DNA of 64,000 nucleotides from Rotaria macrura (taxonomy: Eukaryota; Rotifera; Eurotatoria; Philodinida; Philodinidae), in assembly GCA_900239685.1 (NCBI GenBank), contig OENT01000101.1, positions 153,296 through 217,295 of the forward strand. The letters run 5' to 3'. A program made the position numbers and the translations under genes. Every line of letters begins with the position of its first letter. Position 1 is the first letter of the stretch. This document shows, in pieces, positions 18,868 to 31,393 of the stretch. The notes under the pieces were generated by a model that searched no databases, was not told where the DNA came from, and saw only the letters and a list, made by a program, of their open reading frames with translations.

Positions 18868-19323
18868 TTAAATTGAATTATCATCAAATGGATTAAAATC
18901 AGAATTGTCAACAGCTTGTTTCAAAGGTGCAAATAGTTTCATAGTTTTTAAATCGTTCCATTTAGTCCATATCCAATTCGAATTTTTATGTGGTTCCATA
19001 CATTTCAATGTTGAATCGTCATGAATAGTTGTTTTCATGAAAAGTGTGACATAATGTTTTGGTCCTCCATCTTCTTGAGAAAATATCGTATTTGTAATAT
19101 GAACTAATTGAAATGAACAAGAATGTATATTTGTTTCTTCTTTTAATTCTCTTTGAGCACACTGTTCGAATGATTCTCCATATTCAAGATGACCACCCGG
19201 CAATTGATGACAACCATGACCATGGCTAGATAAACGTTCAGAAGTAAGTACGCTGTTAGGATATCGATTCGGATAGACAACAATTACTCCAATACCTACT
19301 AAAGGACGCAATTGTAGAGGCAT
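18868..19323 (-). CDS. NUDT15-like Nudix hydrolase
   Basis: An intronless frame of 151 aa (human NUDT15 is 164). The Nudix box spans residues 44-66: G44-x5-E50-x7-R58-E59-L60-x-E62-E63. The usual final Gly is Asn65, a position that NUDT15-type enzymes also do not keep as Gly. FQ/HQLPGGHLE..GE..E.CAQRE and the later HYVTLFMK and EP.K...W.W..W match NUDT15. Known activity of relatives: hydrolysis of (thio)deoxyguanosine triphosphates and related nucleotides, probably cytosolic. The first ATG is used. A poly(A) signal follows closely. Assignment to NUDT15 rather than another Nudix member is by motif pattern only. Confidence 0.88.
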   Translation of the reverse strand: MPLQLRPLVGIGVIVVYPNRYPNSVLTSERLSSHGHGCHQLPGGHLEYGESFEQCAQRELKEETNIHSCSFQLVHITNTIFSQEDGGPKHYVTLFMKTTIHDDSTLKCMEPHKNSNWIWTKWNDLKTMKLFAPLKQAVDNSDFNPFDDNSI

Positions 19324-22300
19324 GCTTTTACTTAGTTCTGATGTTAAAAAAATTAATTTATATCAATAAAAAAATTTGATAGAATTGGTTCATCGATAAC
19401 GAATGAAAGAAATCATCATGTAAGAAACATTGAAATAGATGCCTCTATCGGCAAATCTAATAAACAGAGTCCATCTTTTGAAAGTGTCTTCGGTCAGATT
19501 GAGTAAATCGTCATTTTAGGTATTAATGTTCAATTCTGCTTTCTACATAAATCAATGAAGTGTTTATCAAACAAGCTAAGTTGCTCATACTTCTTGAATA
19601 GAAGTTCGGTATGCAAAATCATTTATGGAATAGTATGATCAATAATCCGTATAACTATATGTTTTTTAAATATTTCTTACTTTCATCTAAAAGCTTTTTC
19701 TTCAATGTAATAATTTGTTTTTTGAAGAAGTATTATGAGTAACCAAAAGTCCGTTTACACGGCGTACCATAAACGGAAGTGTTTTTTCTGTCTCTATCGA
19801 GCTTTATGAGTAAATACGAAATCTAGAAAAGTAAAACAAGTCTACAATCAATCCTGGGCAAACCATAAGAGTCGTCTCATCTATTTTTTTAATTTTTAGT
19901 TTCAAAGGTAGGTAGGTAGGATAAAAAGAAGATGCTTAAATCCAAGATCCTTGAAAATTCAAGGTCAGAAAAGAAACCTAATTTTCAAACAACCATATTG
20001 AAACAATTGCATTCAGTGTATTGCTTACATTTTCAAGTAATATAATATAGTTAACAAATTTTCATTATCTTTTATTATCAGAATCCGCTCAATTTAAGGA
20101 ATTTCTGATATTGTTGACTATTTTCATTCAATTAGATCATCCAGAATCGTGTTGCTGAAGCCTTCCGTAAAATAAATATAGAGTTCAATGACGCAATAGG
20201 ATGACTACATTGAACGAGGTTAGCTTGACCGAACAAAAGTATCGAATTTGTAATAATGAGTAGAAACCTTCGAAGGAATCAAGTTTTTATCTCTTTATTT
20301 CATAAGTATCTTCAGAAAATCTTTACTTGATCATATTTCAAAGCGTTGAATGCTCTTCAATAGATATGTTCAAGAAAATAGTTTTATACAGCTTTGAAGT
20401 TCAATCTTTAATTCTTATCGTCTAGTCGTAGCGATGCCTTTGTTCCACTTCATATTATGTCGAACAAGAACCTCAAGGCAAAGTTATTTCCAGTATTGAT
20501 TGGAGTTTTCTTGACTGAAAACCTACAAACATTGATAATAACAAATGAATCGATTTCAAATTTTAACTCAATAGGATTCTGTGTGTTAATTAGAAAAATC
20601 TAAATTAAATCTTCCATAAGAAGATCGAAGAATTTATTTGCTGTTTTCTCTGTGATCACAGTTGTGGCACAATGAATATATGAGTGAAAATTTGTCTATG
20701 TACGAGATAATTTTATTATTTTACTTTATATTGACTATAGAATGATTCAATCTACTAACGCTATTTTTTTTTATCAATATATTCGATCGAATTTGATGAC
20801 CAGTGAGTTCGAATGTTGAAATATACGAATTTTTTAGCAAGAAGAAATTTAAGCACATAAAATGAGTTACACAGATAAATCTGCCACGTACTACAAGAAC
20901 AACAAGTAAGTATTAGATTAGTCATATCAAAAGAGAAATTCCAACAAATTTCTATGAATCATATTTAAATATTATGGCCAACAGAATTGATTTACGTCAG
21001 AAGAGTTAAGTTACAAAATCCGGGGAAGAAGATTTAGTAGTTAAACGGATTTGAAACGGTTTCTTTTGTTCTTGTCTTTCTGTGATTATAAATGTGGATG
21101 TTCATGGCTTGTCATTCACACGCTTTTAAGCTTCATACTTATATTAAATTTTTTGTGCGCTGAATTTTTCTATCACTGTAAAGTTTGAATGATTGATCAT
21201 TTCCATATTTAAGGGTCGGTCGGTACTGATGGGTTCGGTTACTTGTTACAGAAACTCACACTATCACTGTTAAAGAAACACAGGCACACTAATCTAGAAT
21301 ACAAAAGACATGGCTCATGTTTTTTGTTTCAGCGAAAAACAAAAATATTCTGCAGTGTTTATCTCAGTTTTCAATATTGTTATTATGACATTTTTGGCTT
21401 TCGACATTTACCGATTGATATTTTTATTTTGGTTACAACTACTTTTGACATTTCTATTTTTGACATTTGTTCAAATTACTAGAGTCGATTTCATACTTTC
21501 GACACAGATTGGACCAAACAAATATGTATAAGTCTGATGAAAGATAATTAGTCAGGCATACTCTAAAGCCTTTGTTGTTCTTGACCAAAAATTTAATATT
21601 AAATAGCAAACTTAAAATCGGTAATATATGTTCGTAAACGGTTTAGAGAACAGAAATACTTCTACTTTGACCTTTCGTTGCCTTACTTAGACTACGAGAA
21701 ACATAATAACTTGATATTTTGATTTTAGGACGACTACTTTTTTAAATATTTAGTCCACTATGATAGAAAAGGTATGATGTTCTATTTCTTAACTGATGTC
21801 TATCTATTGAGAAGATTGAAAGATATGCTTTCTACTCCTTTTCTTCAAGAATATGTTTTTGTTCAAATAAATAATCGGTATCGATTTCATTTGCCTGACT
21901 AAAATAGATTCAGTTGGTAGGACATATATTTTAGAGTCAAACTCATTTTTGAAACTCATGCTGTTGATGGGTAAAAGAAAAACTTGTGAACTCATGATTA
22001 TCGTCGACTTAAGAAAATTCATTAGAAGAATATTATTTCATAGGTGTAGTACTTTTTTTAATCTAGAATACTTAACGATTGTGCACTTATTTCAAATAAG
22101 TTGTATAACCAATGGATTTATTTGGATATGATCATGTCATGTGTCAAAGTAACCTGATGAAATGATAATATAGAACTATAAAGAGATATTTCTAATCATT
22201 GAACAAAACGACTTTCTCATTATACAAGAGAAGAGATATTTCATATTTATCAAGAGACAAAACTAAACTATAAGTAACTTCTCGCTCAAAATCTTCTAAT

Positions 22301-23654
22301 TAGTCGGTGAAATCTAGAGCATAGAATCACACGGCCTATTTTTAAATGAGATGCAAAATAATTAGCTTATGCTGTTACTTCAAGAATAAATTTGTACTAT
22401 GCATAGTATTCTGTCTGATCAAGCAAATCTATTTTTGAAAAAATTTAACTGGCATACGATAAAAATAGAACTTCTTATAACTTCTTAATCTCAATAGGAA
22501 TCATCACAGAACAAAGAAAGAACTTCGCTTTTAATGAACTTCTGAATATAAGGGAAAAAAATGAAGAATAATTCACTGGATATACTTCGGAAGGGTTTTA
22601 ATCTTTGATTAATGTGACAGTAAGGAAGGCCTTGATTTCTAAACTTTATCATAAAATTACGCCAGAAGAAAGATGATTCGTAACATGCGAAATACAAAAG
22701 ATCTTTTTTCATAGCAAAACGAAGAACAATAAGCATATACTACGGAGAATACATATAGAATTTCAATCAAAAAAATTCAATCACAAACGGGTACTATTTA
22801 ATTTGTTAACATGAATTCTTCACTCTCAGTTAAAGTCGAGGCGTCCAATGAATTAAAAGTTTTGATTATCATTATAACGAGTAAAATAAATCAAATAGTC
22901 TTCAAATATAAAATCAATGATAAATATCTGAATTCTATTTATATACGAAGACAATATTTTTATGTAAAGATAAAAGAAAAAGGATAACAGTTTGTATAAA
23001 TTTTCCTCGATTGAAGTGTTAATCTACTAATAATTTTCTTTGTCAATATCAAAAAAGAACAGAAAGGGTTGCCTTGAAATACAAAAATACTCTATCTTGA
23101 ATTACTTTAAGATGATGTTTAACCAATAAAAATACGATAAATGTCAAACCAAAATAGTTATGTTCTTTTTATGCATATATTTTCTTAGAATGATCGAGTC
23201 AATGCGATAAATCGATTCAATGCTGTAGTACGACGATAGAGAAATCGCAATCGTTTGAATAGAAAGTCAATATACTATTTTTCTTTCAAATAACAAATAG
23301 CGACATGGAATATTGATTGAATATGTGCATAGCTAAGTCAATAGAATAATGAACAATGATAGTCTATATTGCTTTTTTAAAGCATTGACCTAGTCTCGAC
23401 TATTTTCATAGATAAACATCTGTCACATAATAAGACGATGTTGATTGTTATTCACGTATTCTTTTTTCTCTGTCTCCAGTAGAACATAAAAAAATCTGAC
23501 ACATATACAAATGCAAAGTAACTATCATAAAAATCTATACAAGAATAGATCAAGTCAATTTTTTTTCATGAAAACTGTTCTTAATAAAACAAGAAAAGAT
23601 CAATTGTCAATATATAGTTACCAATGCAATTGATTTGATAAGGCTATCCTCTAG
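19324..23654. other. 4.3 kb intergenic region, no gene seen
   Basis: There are several short open frames, including a hydrophobic one of 73 codons at 21310-21531, but no domain, signal or splice pattern that supports a gene. A short GGTA tandem lies near 19908. Confidence 0.55.
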
Positions 23655-24290
23655 ATGGGTGCTTCACCTGCTTGTTTCCGATCTCAAATACCACGATTAT
23701 TAACAACACAGGAAATAAATAACTTGTCATGGAAGAGTCATTTAACTCCTGATGATATTCAACAATGGCATGCACGCTTTCTTCATTGTTATCCACATGG
23801 ATACTTATCGCGTCGACAATTTGTTAATTACTATCAACAATTATGTGATGAACATAGTACAAAATTAAAACCATTAATAAAAGAATTATTTCATGTGTTT
23901 GATTTAAATAATGATAAAAAATTAGATTTTTCAGAATTCATATTACTCAATGTATTAACTGGTGATGGATCAATTCATGAAAAAGTTAAAGTAATATTTT
24001 CATTATATGATAACGAAAAAGAAAAGTTTTTCTCAAGAACAGACTTAAAAGAATTATTAAGAAATATGTTCAATCTTCTTGATATTTCATCATCAAAATT
24101 AAATATAACTGATGTAATTGATATTATTTTTCAACGTAATCATATTAATAAAGATGAAAAAATTAGTTGGAATCAATTTACTCATGCAATTCTTAATGAT
24201 CAATCCTTGTTTGAACAATTAGTTTCATTAGATTCAAACAAAAATTATTCTGATGACGATGGATTTATTCAAAGATCTGAGAGATTTTAA
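23655..24290 (+). CDS. Neuronal calcium sensor-family EF-hand protein (divergent)
   Basis: Intronless, 211 aa, starting Met-Gly as in N-myristoylated NCS proteins. Residue 6 is Ala, not the favoured Ser/Thr, so myristoylation is uncertain. The layout follows NCS-1: helix 'LTPDDIQQWHARF', a degenerate first EF-hand with CYPHGYL, then a canonical second loop at residues 83-94 (D83, N85, D87, D91, E94). EF3 (D119-N-E-K-E-K) and EF4 (NKDEKISW) have lost key ligands and the central Gly, so probably one site binds Ca2+. Family role: membrane-linked calcium sensing in excitable cells. The C-terminal ~25 residues (DSNKNYSDDDG...) are specific to this protein. Neighbours are far away and uninformative. 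Confidence 0.8.
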   Translation: MGASPACFRSQIPRLLTTQEINNLSWKSHLTPDDIQQWHARFLHCYPHGYLSRRQFVNYYQQLCDEHSTKLKPLIKELFHVFDLNNDKKLDFSEFILLNVLTGDGSIHEKVKVIFSLYDNEKEKFFSRTDLKELLRNMFNLLDISSSKLNITDVIDIIFQRNHINKDEKISWNQFTHAILNDQSLFEQLVSLDSNKNYSDDDGFIQRSERF

Positions 24291-27013
24291 CATTTGATTT
24301 GTTTATACTCATTCTGTATGATTTTCACAAGTGATATTTATTCTCTATTTCAAATTACTTGATTTATTTGTTTTTTGGTTTTGTATTTAAAAACCGAGCA
24401 AATCATTTTACCTAGGTCACAACATTGAATATTACAATCGAACTGAAACCACGTATGAATAGAACTTATTCAGTCGATTTATATGATTTAAACATAGTTT
24501 ATTTAATTGACAATTTTAAATTTATGAATATATTTTGAGAATCATGGCATCAATGACACAGCTTATTCATTTCTTATTATCTACAATCGTCGTATGAAAT
24601 GACGAGTAGCCGATGAAATTTATCTTCTTCCGATATATTTAATTTCTAATATTGCTAATAGCTAAATCAGATATCATACATGAAATTTTTCTCATATTTA
24701 ATAGACACACGTTTATCTCATACAACGCAGTAGATTTTGAACTTACTATAATGTACTAAACTACATAATGCGAAAATGCAATCTTCATCGTGCTTCCACT
24801 GAATCGTGTATTCTACTATATGATGATTCATTCTGAGTTTTTCACGAGATTGTTTCATCGCAGATATAATTAAATAATATTTCCGTTAAAGTATCATGCC
24901 TACTTCGTTTTAAAACTGTAGATGTCAACTACTTTCAATCATCGATTATTCAATTGTCTTTGTAATGCTCTAGAAAGTGTTACTTATTTGATGATTTGAA
25001 ATTTCATCGGAAATAATAGTTTTTATCAGTACAAGTCGTCAATACTATCGTTTATAGTTACATTCGACTAGTATAATAAGTTATTATAAGAAAAATAAAT
25101 CAGCAATTGAATATGTATATTGAAAGTGATATCAATTTAAGTATGCTGCATAATCGTCGAAAAAACTTCTTGTGATAAACACCAGTAACAATATCTTGAT
25201 ACACTGAACAACTATACTAGTTTTGCACTTTCACACCTTTATCTGTACATGTATTGAAACTTACCATAAGAAACGTCAAACGAACGGTCGATACCTGTAT
25301 AGATAGTATTTTTATGGTTTATATTTCAGATCGATTACTGGCTCATAAATTTGAAAGACGCTTGTGTCAACCAATCCCAGTGTCGATTGTATAGGCAATC
25401 TTTCGTTTTAGAATAATCTTTACACATTACTCTTGGTTTTTTCTTTAAATAGTGCATTCATTTGATATCCTTTTTCAACGCAATTTTGAATATGATTTTG
25501 AAGTCAATTTTTCAATGAAAAATATACCTTAATATATAGTCAACATATAGATTTGATTGTTTGCATCGATTTCAATCCGATAATGTAATTTTCCTTGTGA
25601 GAAAGTCCTATAATTTTGATCATATATCAATCAAAATCGATATTTTCAAGCATTGATAGATCTTTTCATTTTCATTCAAGCATCATGTTCAGAAATAAAA
25701 CTTTTCATTCTAATAAAATAGAGTAAAAGATTGAAAGAACTTACCGATGATTCATAGATGAAAGTTGATAGCTACTTTTAAAATAGGATGTAGAGAAATG
25801 TTTTTTCCTCTCATCAGTACTTGGATACTTTATATACAATCGAACAACGTCATCGAAAAAAGAATATATTATCATATCCTTGCAAGTTATTTTAAGAGAG
25901 GAAGTACTGAGATATTCATTCGATACATAATTCGATGCATAGAAACAACTCAACACGGAAGTGCTACTTCTTCATTGGAACAGTATGCATATACACGTAT
26001 ATATATATATATATGATGATTTGCTGTAAGAAAAAGATAATTGAGTAGTTTGAAGTCATTTGTATTAAACCGGAATCATATGTTATTATGGAGTTCGACA
26101 TGTGAAATCGAACTCTAATGTCTGGTTCGACTCGGCTTTTCAAAAAAATAATGAATTTAGTCTCGACGAGTCAAGAATTTCATCGAGAAAATGATGCATT
26201 CTCACTGTCTCTTTTTGATTGAAAAATGAAATCGTTTGTTATGTTATTAACTAGACTAAAATATCTTCCGAGTTAAAAATACTATTATTACAGTTGAAAC
26301 AAAAAAAAAGAATAATACTTAACATTACTTTTTTTATTACGTTCGTCTAGAAATCTATCGAGTTAGAATGTTATTCGTATGTAAATTCGAATTAGTTTAC
26401 TGTTCACTGAACGTAGTTACACGATGACGTCTCGTCATGTAGCTAAATAGATATACAGTTCAAACTTCACGAGAAAAAATAAATTATTCCTTTGAGTTAA
26501 CAGGTACCAATGAGATAAACACTCATATCAATAAAACTCTTCTCATTATATTTAATATTCCATTATGAAATGTTGAATTCCTCGACCTATGACAAATTGG
26601 TCTAAGGCACTGGATTATTTTCACCTGCTCATTAGTCTACACGAATAGAATAATAATGTATCTGTAAATTTCAATAAACAATATATATTCTAAAATAAGA
26701 GACTTACATCTAATTGAATAACGATTCATATTTTTCATAGACTGATATGTATGAAAATACATGCATGTTAATTGTAAGTTTTTAAAATTAACTTAATTAG
26801 ACAATCTTTTAAGATATTATTCAATCATTGAGAAGTGTGAAATGAGAAAAATAGATAGAATTATTCATCGAATCGAATAGAGTATTGTACATAGTTAAAA
26901 CAAGAGTAGAAATTATTGAATCGATTTTAATCAAGAAAATGAATACTGCTTCCATAAGAAGCTTTCATTTGTTTATTCTTTTTATTGAAGCAAAAAAAGA
27001 ATAAATAATATTT
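24291..27013. other. 2.7 kb intergenic region, no gene seen
   Basis: AT-rich. It has an AT run at 25998-26014 and a weak tRNA-like half motif near 26583-26625 that lacks a T-loop. No supported gene. Confidence 0.55.
25998..26014. repeat. (AT)n microsatellite
   Basis: A run of AT dinucleotides in intergenic DNA. Confidence 0.85.
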
Positions 27014-27280
27014 TTATTTGATTGAAAACGTTTTAGTATTGAAACGACCATTGTAATTTATTTGTGACGTTGTTTGAACTGTTGATCGTCGATGATTAGA
27101 TGAAATCAAATGGCATGAACAAATACTAACAGCCTCTAGTTTAAATTTTAATTTTGAACAATAATTTAAACAGTACGAACCAAAATCCCAAACGAAACGG
27201 CTATGATTCATCTCCCATGTCGAAAATAAAATTAGTAGAAGAAGCGTTTTATTCAACGATGAATCAAAAAAGACAGACAT
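27014..27280 (-). CDS. Possible small secreted cysteine-containing peptide
   Basis: An ATG-led frame of 88 aa with AT-rich third positions like confirmed genes here. Residues ~10-22 (KTLLLLILFSTW) form a signal-peptide-like core. The mature part has four cysteines in the order C-x3-C-x11-C-x-C, then a basic, Ser/Thr-rich tail. I do not recognise a family. It could be a real secreted peptide or a chance frame. There is no poly(A) signal close by and no splice sites were needed. Confidence 0.35.
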   Translation of the reverse strand: MSVFFDSSLNKTLLLLILFSTWEMNHSRFVWDFGSYCLNYCSKLKFKLEAVSICSCHLISSNHRRSTVQTTSQINYNGRFNTKTFSIK

Positions 27281-27871
27281 GGTATATTTCTAAAACAAAT
27301 AAAAATTGATTTCTTTTTTTCTTTGATTTTTATTTAGAAAAAGTCTCTTGGAAAAATGTCTCATGCTTTTAAATCTAAAATTGAATGATATTATTTCAAA
27401 ATAAGATAAATTTAGATGTAATCACACGGTTATATATTTTCTTATGAAATGAGCACTTACCATAGAAAAATAAAAATTCTCCACTTCCTTTTCTCATTAC
27501 ATAGATAAAACTGTGTCTGCAGCAGATCACTATATCAAAAATAGATTTCAAATGATCCTTTCATTGGCGAATCCGCCGTAGAAGAATATTTGGTTCTTAG
27601 ACAGTAAAATATTCCTGCTAGCTGAATAATACTTTTCATGTTCTTTCAACGTAGCAAGAATCAAATACGTAGTAAGAATTATATAATCTTATAGAAAAAT
27701 GCGCCAACGCTGTATTTAAATTAAATATAAAGAAAAAAGATTAAAAAAAATAGGATATATTTTTAAATCCTCGCTTCTCTTTTGTTTATTTGAATAAAAC
27801 ACAATCATGGATTTTTTTTCTTCCTCCATAGAAAATCCCTTTATTAAATAGAATATTCATGTGTTAACTTA
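27281..27871. other. 590-bp intergenic gap
   Basis: AT-rich spacer between the small secreted-peptide candidate and the 3' end of the LIM gene. Nothing recognised. Confidence 0.6.
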
Positions 27872-29192
27872 TTATCTCATTTGATACGGAATATGTTCAA
27901 GACAAAATAATTGATTGCATGTTTCATCTTGATGAAATTTTTGTCCAATTAATGATTGCAAACATGTAACACAAACACAACAATCCGAATGCCAATAGAA
28001 ATCATTATGTTGAACGAAACGAATACAAGTTAAACCGTCTGATGTTAAGGATTCATCTAAAATATTTTTCAATTATTCATTTGATTTTTTTGGTCTTTTA
28101 AGCAATTCAAACGATATAGTTCCTTACGATCAAATGTTATGCGTTTAGTGCATCGTGCACATTTTTCAGTAAACAATAATTCATAGCATGACAAACATAG
28201 AACAGGTCGACTCCAATTTCCACTTTTTACATAAAGATCTCCTTCATTTAAACATTTCTTACATTCAGAACAATAACACCTACATATGTTGAGTCATTTC
28301 TAATGCAACTATTAAAAACAAAAGATTTACTTACGAATAGAAATGTTCAACTGCAACATTTAGGTTTCTTTGTCCATTCTTCTAAATGTATTAAAATATA
28401 TTTTATCCTGTTAGCTTATCCTTAAAAGAATAAATCCATTAGAAAAAAAAGAGCGAGCAACTTATTGATCGTTTTACTTTCATAAAGCAATAAAAATTAA
28501 TTTTAATCTCAGATGAGCTCGGATGAAATGCAGATCCGAAATAAATATTTAAGAATTCACAACTTACTGTAAGAACGTCAGTAATAAAAGATTCATTTAA
28601 TATTCCTTGATTTTCGATTATTTTATCATTCATCAAAGTCTCGTCTTCATTTCTATTCAAAATGAAATCAACATTTGTTCTATTGAAATCAAGTCAAATA
28701 AAAATTATACCTCAGCGAATGACCTCTTATCCGATATTCTACTTGAGTATTGCCGGAAAATGTTGAAGGAGCACCTATTTGTTAAATTTAAAATCTTATC
28801 ATAAGAAAACACTTTTTTTTTTCTTCAATTAATATTACGTTTTATATCTTTAACTGCAACAATTAAACCACCACATTTGATCTAAGAAAAATAAAAAAGC
28901 AAAAATTAAATTATAACAACAAGACGTCAAATACTAGATTTTAGTTACATGTTGTCCTCGTCGAAGTACTTTTCTATTGAATTGATCGAGAAAAACTTTA
29001 GTAAAATGAGTTCTATCGAATGATTGTTGATTGAAGGATAGATTTTCGCGAATACCGAATAAGCAACGAAAACATCGGCGAGATCTGTAAAAGGAAGATT
29101 GTCTGCATCTTTTCGTATTAATTCTATGAAAAATCGAGATAAAACCTTGGTTGTAATTCAAGTATAATTTGTGAAACGTATTCTTCGTCCAT
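27872..29192 (-). CDS. LIM-domain protein (testin/FHL-like C-terminus)
   Basis: Eight exons on the minus strand: 29192-29146, 29084-28949, 28881-28839, 28774-28711, 28652-28568, 28381-28335, 28279-28128 and 28056-27872. All phases agree, giving 252 aa. The last LIM domain is complete: C-A-R-C, then H-x2-C-x2-C-x2-C ('WHSDCCVCVTC') and C-x2-H (FCLEH). SLIGQKFH matches the end of testin's third LIM. The LIM before it is irregular: H-F-Y-S-C-Y-C-S-E-C-K-K-C, with H five residues from the best-fitting Cys, then LCLSC. The N-terminal 100 residues include C-F-R-C and are not recognised. Start ATG 29192 is preceded by an in-frame TAA. LIM domains bind partner proteins, often at actin or adhesion sites. 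Exons 4-5 carry no zinc ligands and rest on phase alone. Confidence 0.7.
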
Positions 29193-29218
29193 TTAAAGCA
29201 AACAACCTAATGAATGCT

Positions 29219-29476
29219 TTAAAAGAAAAACGACAATATGATTGATCTCATACAATGAATATATCTTATCTGCATTTTTTCATGCATTTCAAATATAGGG
29301 AGACTATTTATCATTTTTTCTTTTTCTTTCGCTCTGTCTGATAGCGAATATTTTTCTATGGATTGAAGAATGCACTTCACACAGTTATCATCGTTTGTGT
29401 TTGAAATATTCAAGAGAATAGTTATTTCATCACCACATGATTGTTCATATATCGAATAGTACGCTTTTCCTTTCAT
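29219..29476 (-). CDS. Unidentified 85-codon frame just upstream of the LIM gene
   Basis: ATG-led, with coding-like third positions. It has C-V-K-C and an acidic/basic helix 'DRAKEKEKMINSLPIFEMHE'. It ends 27 nt before the LIM gene start on the same strand. It could be an upstream exon of the LIM gene (a PET-like segment was considered), but no splice join in phase was found without a stop. It could also be a short gene or an upstream open frame on the LIM transcript. Its hydrophobic last 12 codons look like non-coding read-through. Confidence 0.35.
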   Translation of the reverse strand: MKGKAYYSIYEQSCGDEITILLNISNTNDDNCVKCILQSIEKYSLSDRAKEKEKMINSLPIFEMHEKMQIRYIHCMRSIILSFFF

Positions 29477-29556
29477 CTATAATAATAGAATAGAGTTTAA
29501 AAACTTCGTTGGTCTTTTGTACATCAATCACGTATTATCACAATCAACTTTTATTG

Positions 29557-29572
29557 AAGAGAGAGAGAGAGA
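29557..29572. repeat. (GA)n microsatellite
   Basis: About eight GA dinucleotides, in the divergent interval between the LIM locus and the membrane-protein gene at 29756. Confidence 0.85.
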
Positions 29573-29755
29573 AGTTCTAAGAAGTGTGAATTGCTATCGT
29601 TTCGAATGAGAAACATCTTGTTCTTCATTTTCCTTGATACGAATGCCATTTTAATAATGATGTAAAGAAAAAATGCTTGGTATGTTGAATGCGTAATCGA
29701 ACAAAAGAAAAAGAAACGATAAGATTCTATTTTCAGCATTCCGAATTTATTTCAT

Positions 29756-31393
29756 ATGTACGCACGAACTATGTGTCAATGGTGTATGATTTTGTTTCTA
29801 CTTATTCTAATGAACGGCAATAATCATGTTAATTCTATGGAGTATATATGTCATTATAAAGTTAATAAATCGGATCATAGTCTTGATATGTGTCTTAGTG
29901 ATCAATGTCATAAATATACCGATCCATATTCAATCATGGTTACACCAAATGATTGTAAAACAAAAGTACTCTATTTATCTTTTTCATCATATAAAAATTT
30001 CAGTCTATTCATCGATCGTATCCGATGGAAACTAGGTGATTTATTTCCATCACGATTGCACGATGGAATTCGTCTATTGAGAATATTTATTTTTCTAATT
30101 GACGATGATGATAAACCAGTTCATCATAATCAATTGATTCGTCTAGGTCGATATATTGATTTATATGAATTATACATAGCAAATATGACAAAGAATCATT
30201 ATCTCTATGGATCCATACATTATGATCCAAATTATCCACAATGGTACATCATCAAAGTTCAATTGTAAGGAAAAGGATATATTTTTAAAGTTTCTAATGC
30301 TTCAAAACCGTCATTCACACATTAAGGATTTAATGAATCATGAGATTTTCCCTAGAATATTAGAACTCTAGATGACAGACTCAATTAGATATTGCCAGTT
30401 CGTTAGTATCAGTGTTTCTAGTTGATATTCGTCGAATATTGTCTGTTGGTAGCGAATGTAATAATTTGAAGATGTCTATAAACTTTCATTTTCTATATTT
30501 TATTTCGATTTCATTTTCAAGCGAACATGCCAAACTATTTAGTAATCAATGAGAATCTTTTCTCAGTTTGCTTTTTAAATATTCAATAAGATTCACCCAT
30601 GTTATCAGATTCACAAGACACGAATTCGTAGATTCCTTTATTTTTTGCGTGAAACAAATAAAATTCAGTTTAAAAAATAATTCTGTTCAATATTTCAATT
30701 GAACACGTCACATCTTATAGAAGCGTAGAGAACGAAACTCTACTGACGATTCTAGCTAAACATATGAAGCAACTATAAGTCTTTTTCAGTAGATATCACA
30801 CGAAGAAATTATCATCATATCACGTTGAAGATTTCATTGTTGTCTTTCTGCTCGAGTTCAAACATATTCTGCTCATATACACCTTGATATAAAAACATTT
30901 TCTTAATCGATGTAGGATTTTGAATACGTTAGAAAATGAATTGACAATATCAAATTTTTTATAGCACTTGTAATACGTTGATGATCTATAACGAAAATCT
31001 ATGTTCGAGTAATATAGTGGCTCCATCACGTTTTGCTCGTCAACATCCATCATTGCTAACAAAAATAACTTCTCGCTCGAGTGATTTTCAACATTCTAAA
31101 GTGATGTCTTCTTCTGACCATCGATCAAATGAAGCAACAAGACGATTAATTCATCTATTGATAATTGTAAGTAAATGTTGATTTTTTACATTATAATCAA
31201 AATTTTCTAAAATAAATAATTTAAGACATTAATTCCCTTACTTTTCATACTGGTTTCATTATTCGTATCCATATTTGTTTATGTGAAATTTGTCAGTAGG
31301 CGAAATTCAACGTCAGATTTAACAGTAACAACAGCGAGAAGATCTTCATCGATTCACACTATATCAAGTGATCAGAATATTAGAAGCGGGTAA
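29756..31393 (+). CDS. Single-pass membrane protein, paralogue A of an unrecognised family
   Basis: Three exons, 29756-30264, 30965-31166 and 31226-31393, in consistent phase, give 292 aa. There is a signal peptide (residues ~8-28, CMILFLLILMNG), then an ectodomain with Cys pairs (C32, C46, C51, C63), a hydrophobic segment made across the last intron (LLIITLIPLLFILVSLFV, ~232-256) and a 35-residue basic Ser/Thr-rich tail. So it is type I in topology. It is related to the gene at 32887-33746: YLS(L/F).FSSY.N, C-x-C spacing, F-(N/T)-C, the membrane span and the R-x-x-S-T-S tail all correspond. The 700-nt first intron is supported by phase and by that alignment, not by transcript. I do not know its function. 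A surface receptor or adhesion role is only a guess. Confidence 0.6.
30265..30964 (+). other. 700-nt intron of paralogue A
   Basis: The donor gtaagg follows CAA-TT and the acceptor tttatag precedes C-ACT-TGT. There is no exon-like sequence inside. A separate upstream exon cannot be excluded. Confidence 0.5.

Noticed and set aside
21310..21531. 73-codon hydrophobic frame
   Set aside because: ATG-led, but low-complexity Phe/Leu/Ile from AT-rich DNA. No signal, domain or neighbours to support it.
26583..26625. tRNA-Leu/Ser-like 5' half (ttggtctaaggcactggatt)
   Set aside because: No T-loop (GTTCGA), no closing acceptor stem within 100 bp.
28949..29160. Alternative frame IELIRKDADNLPFTDLADVF through LIM exon 2
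   Set aside because: Looks protein-like, but about half its codons end in G/C, and joining to the next exon hits a stop. The LIM frame fits codon use and phase.
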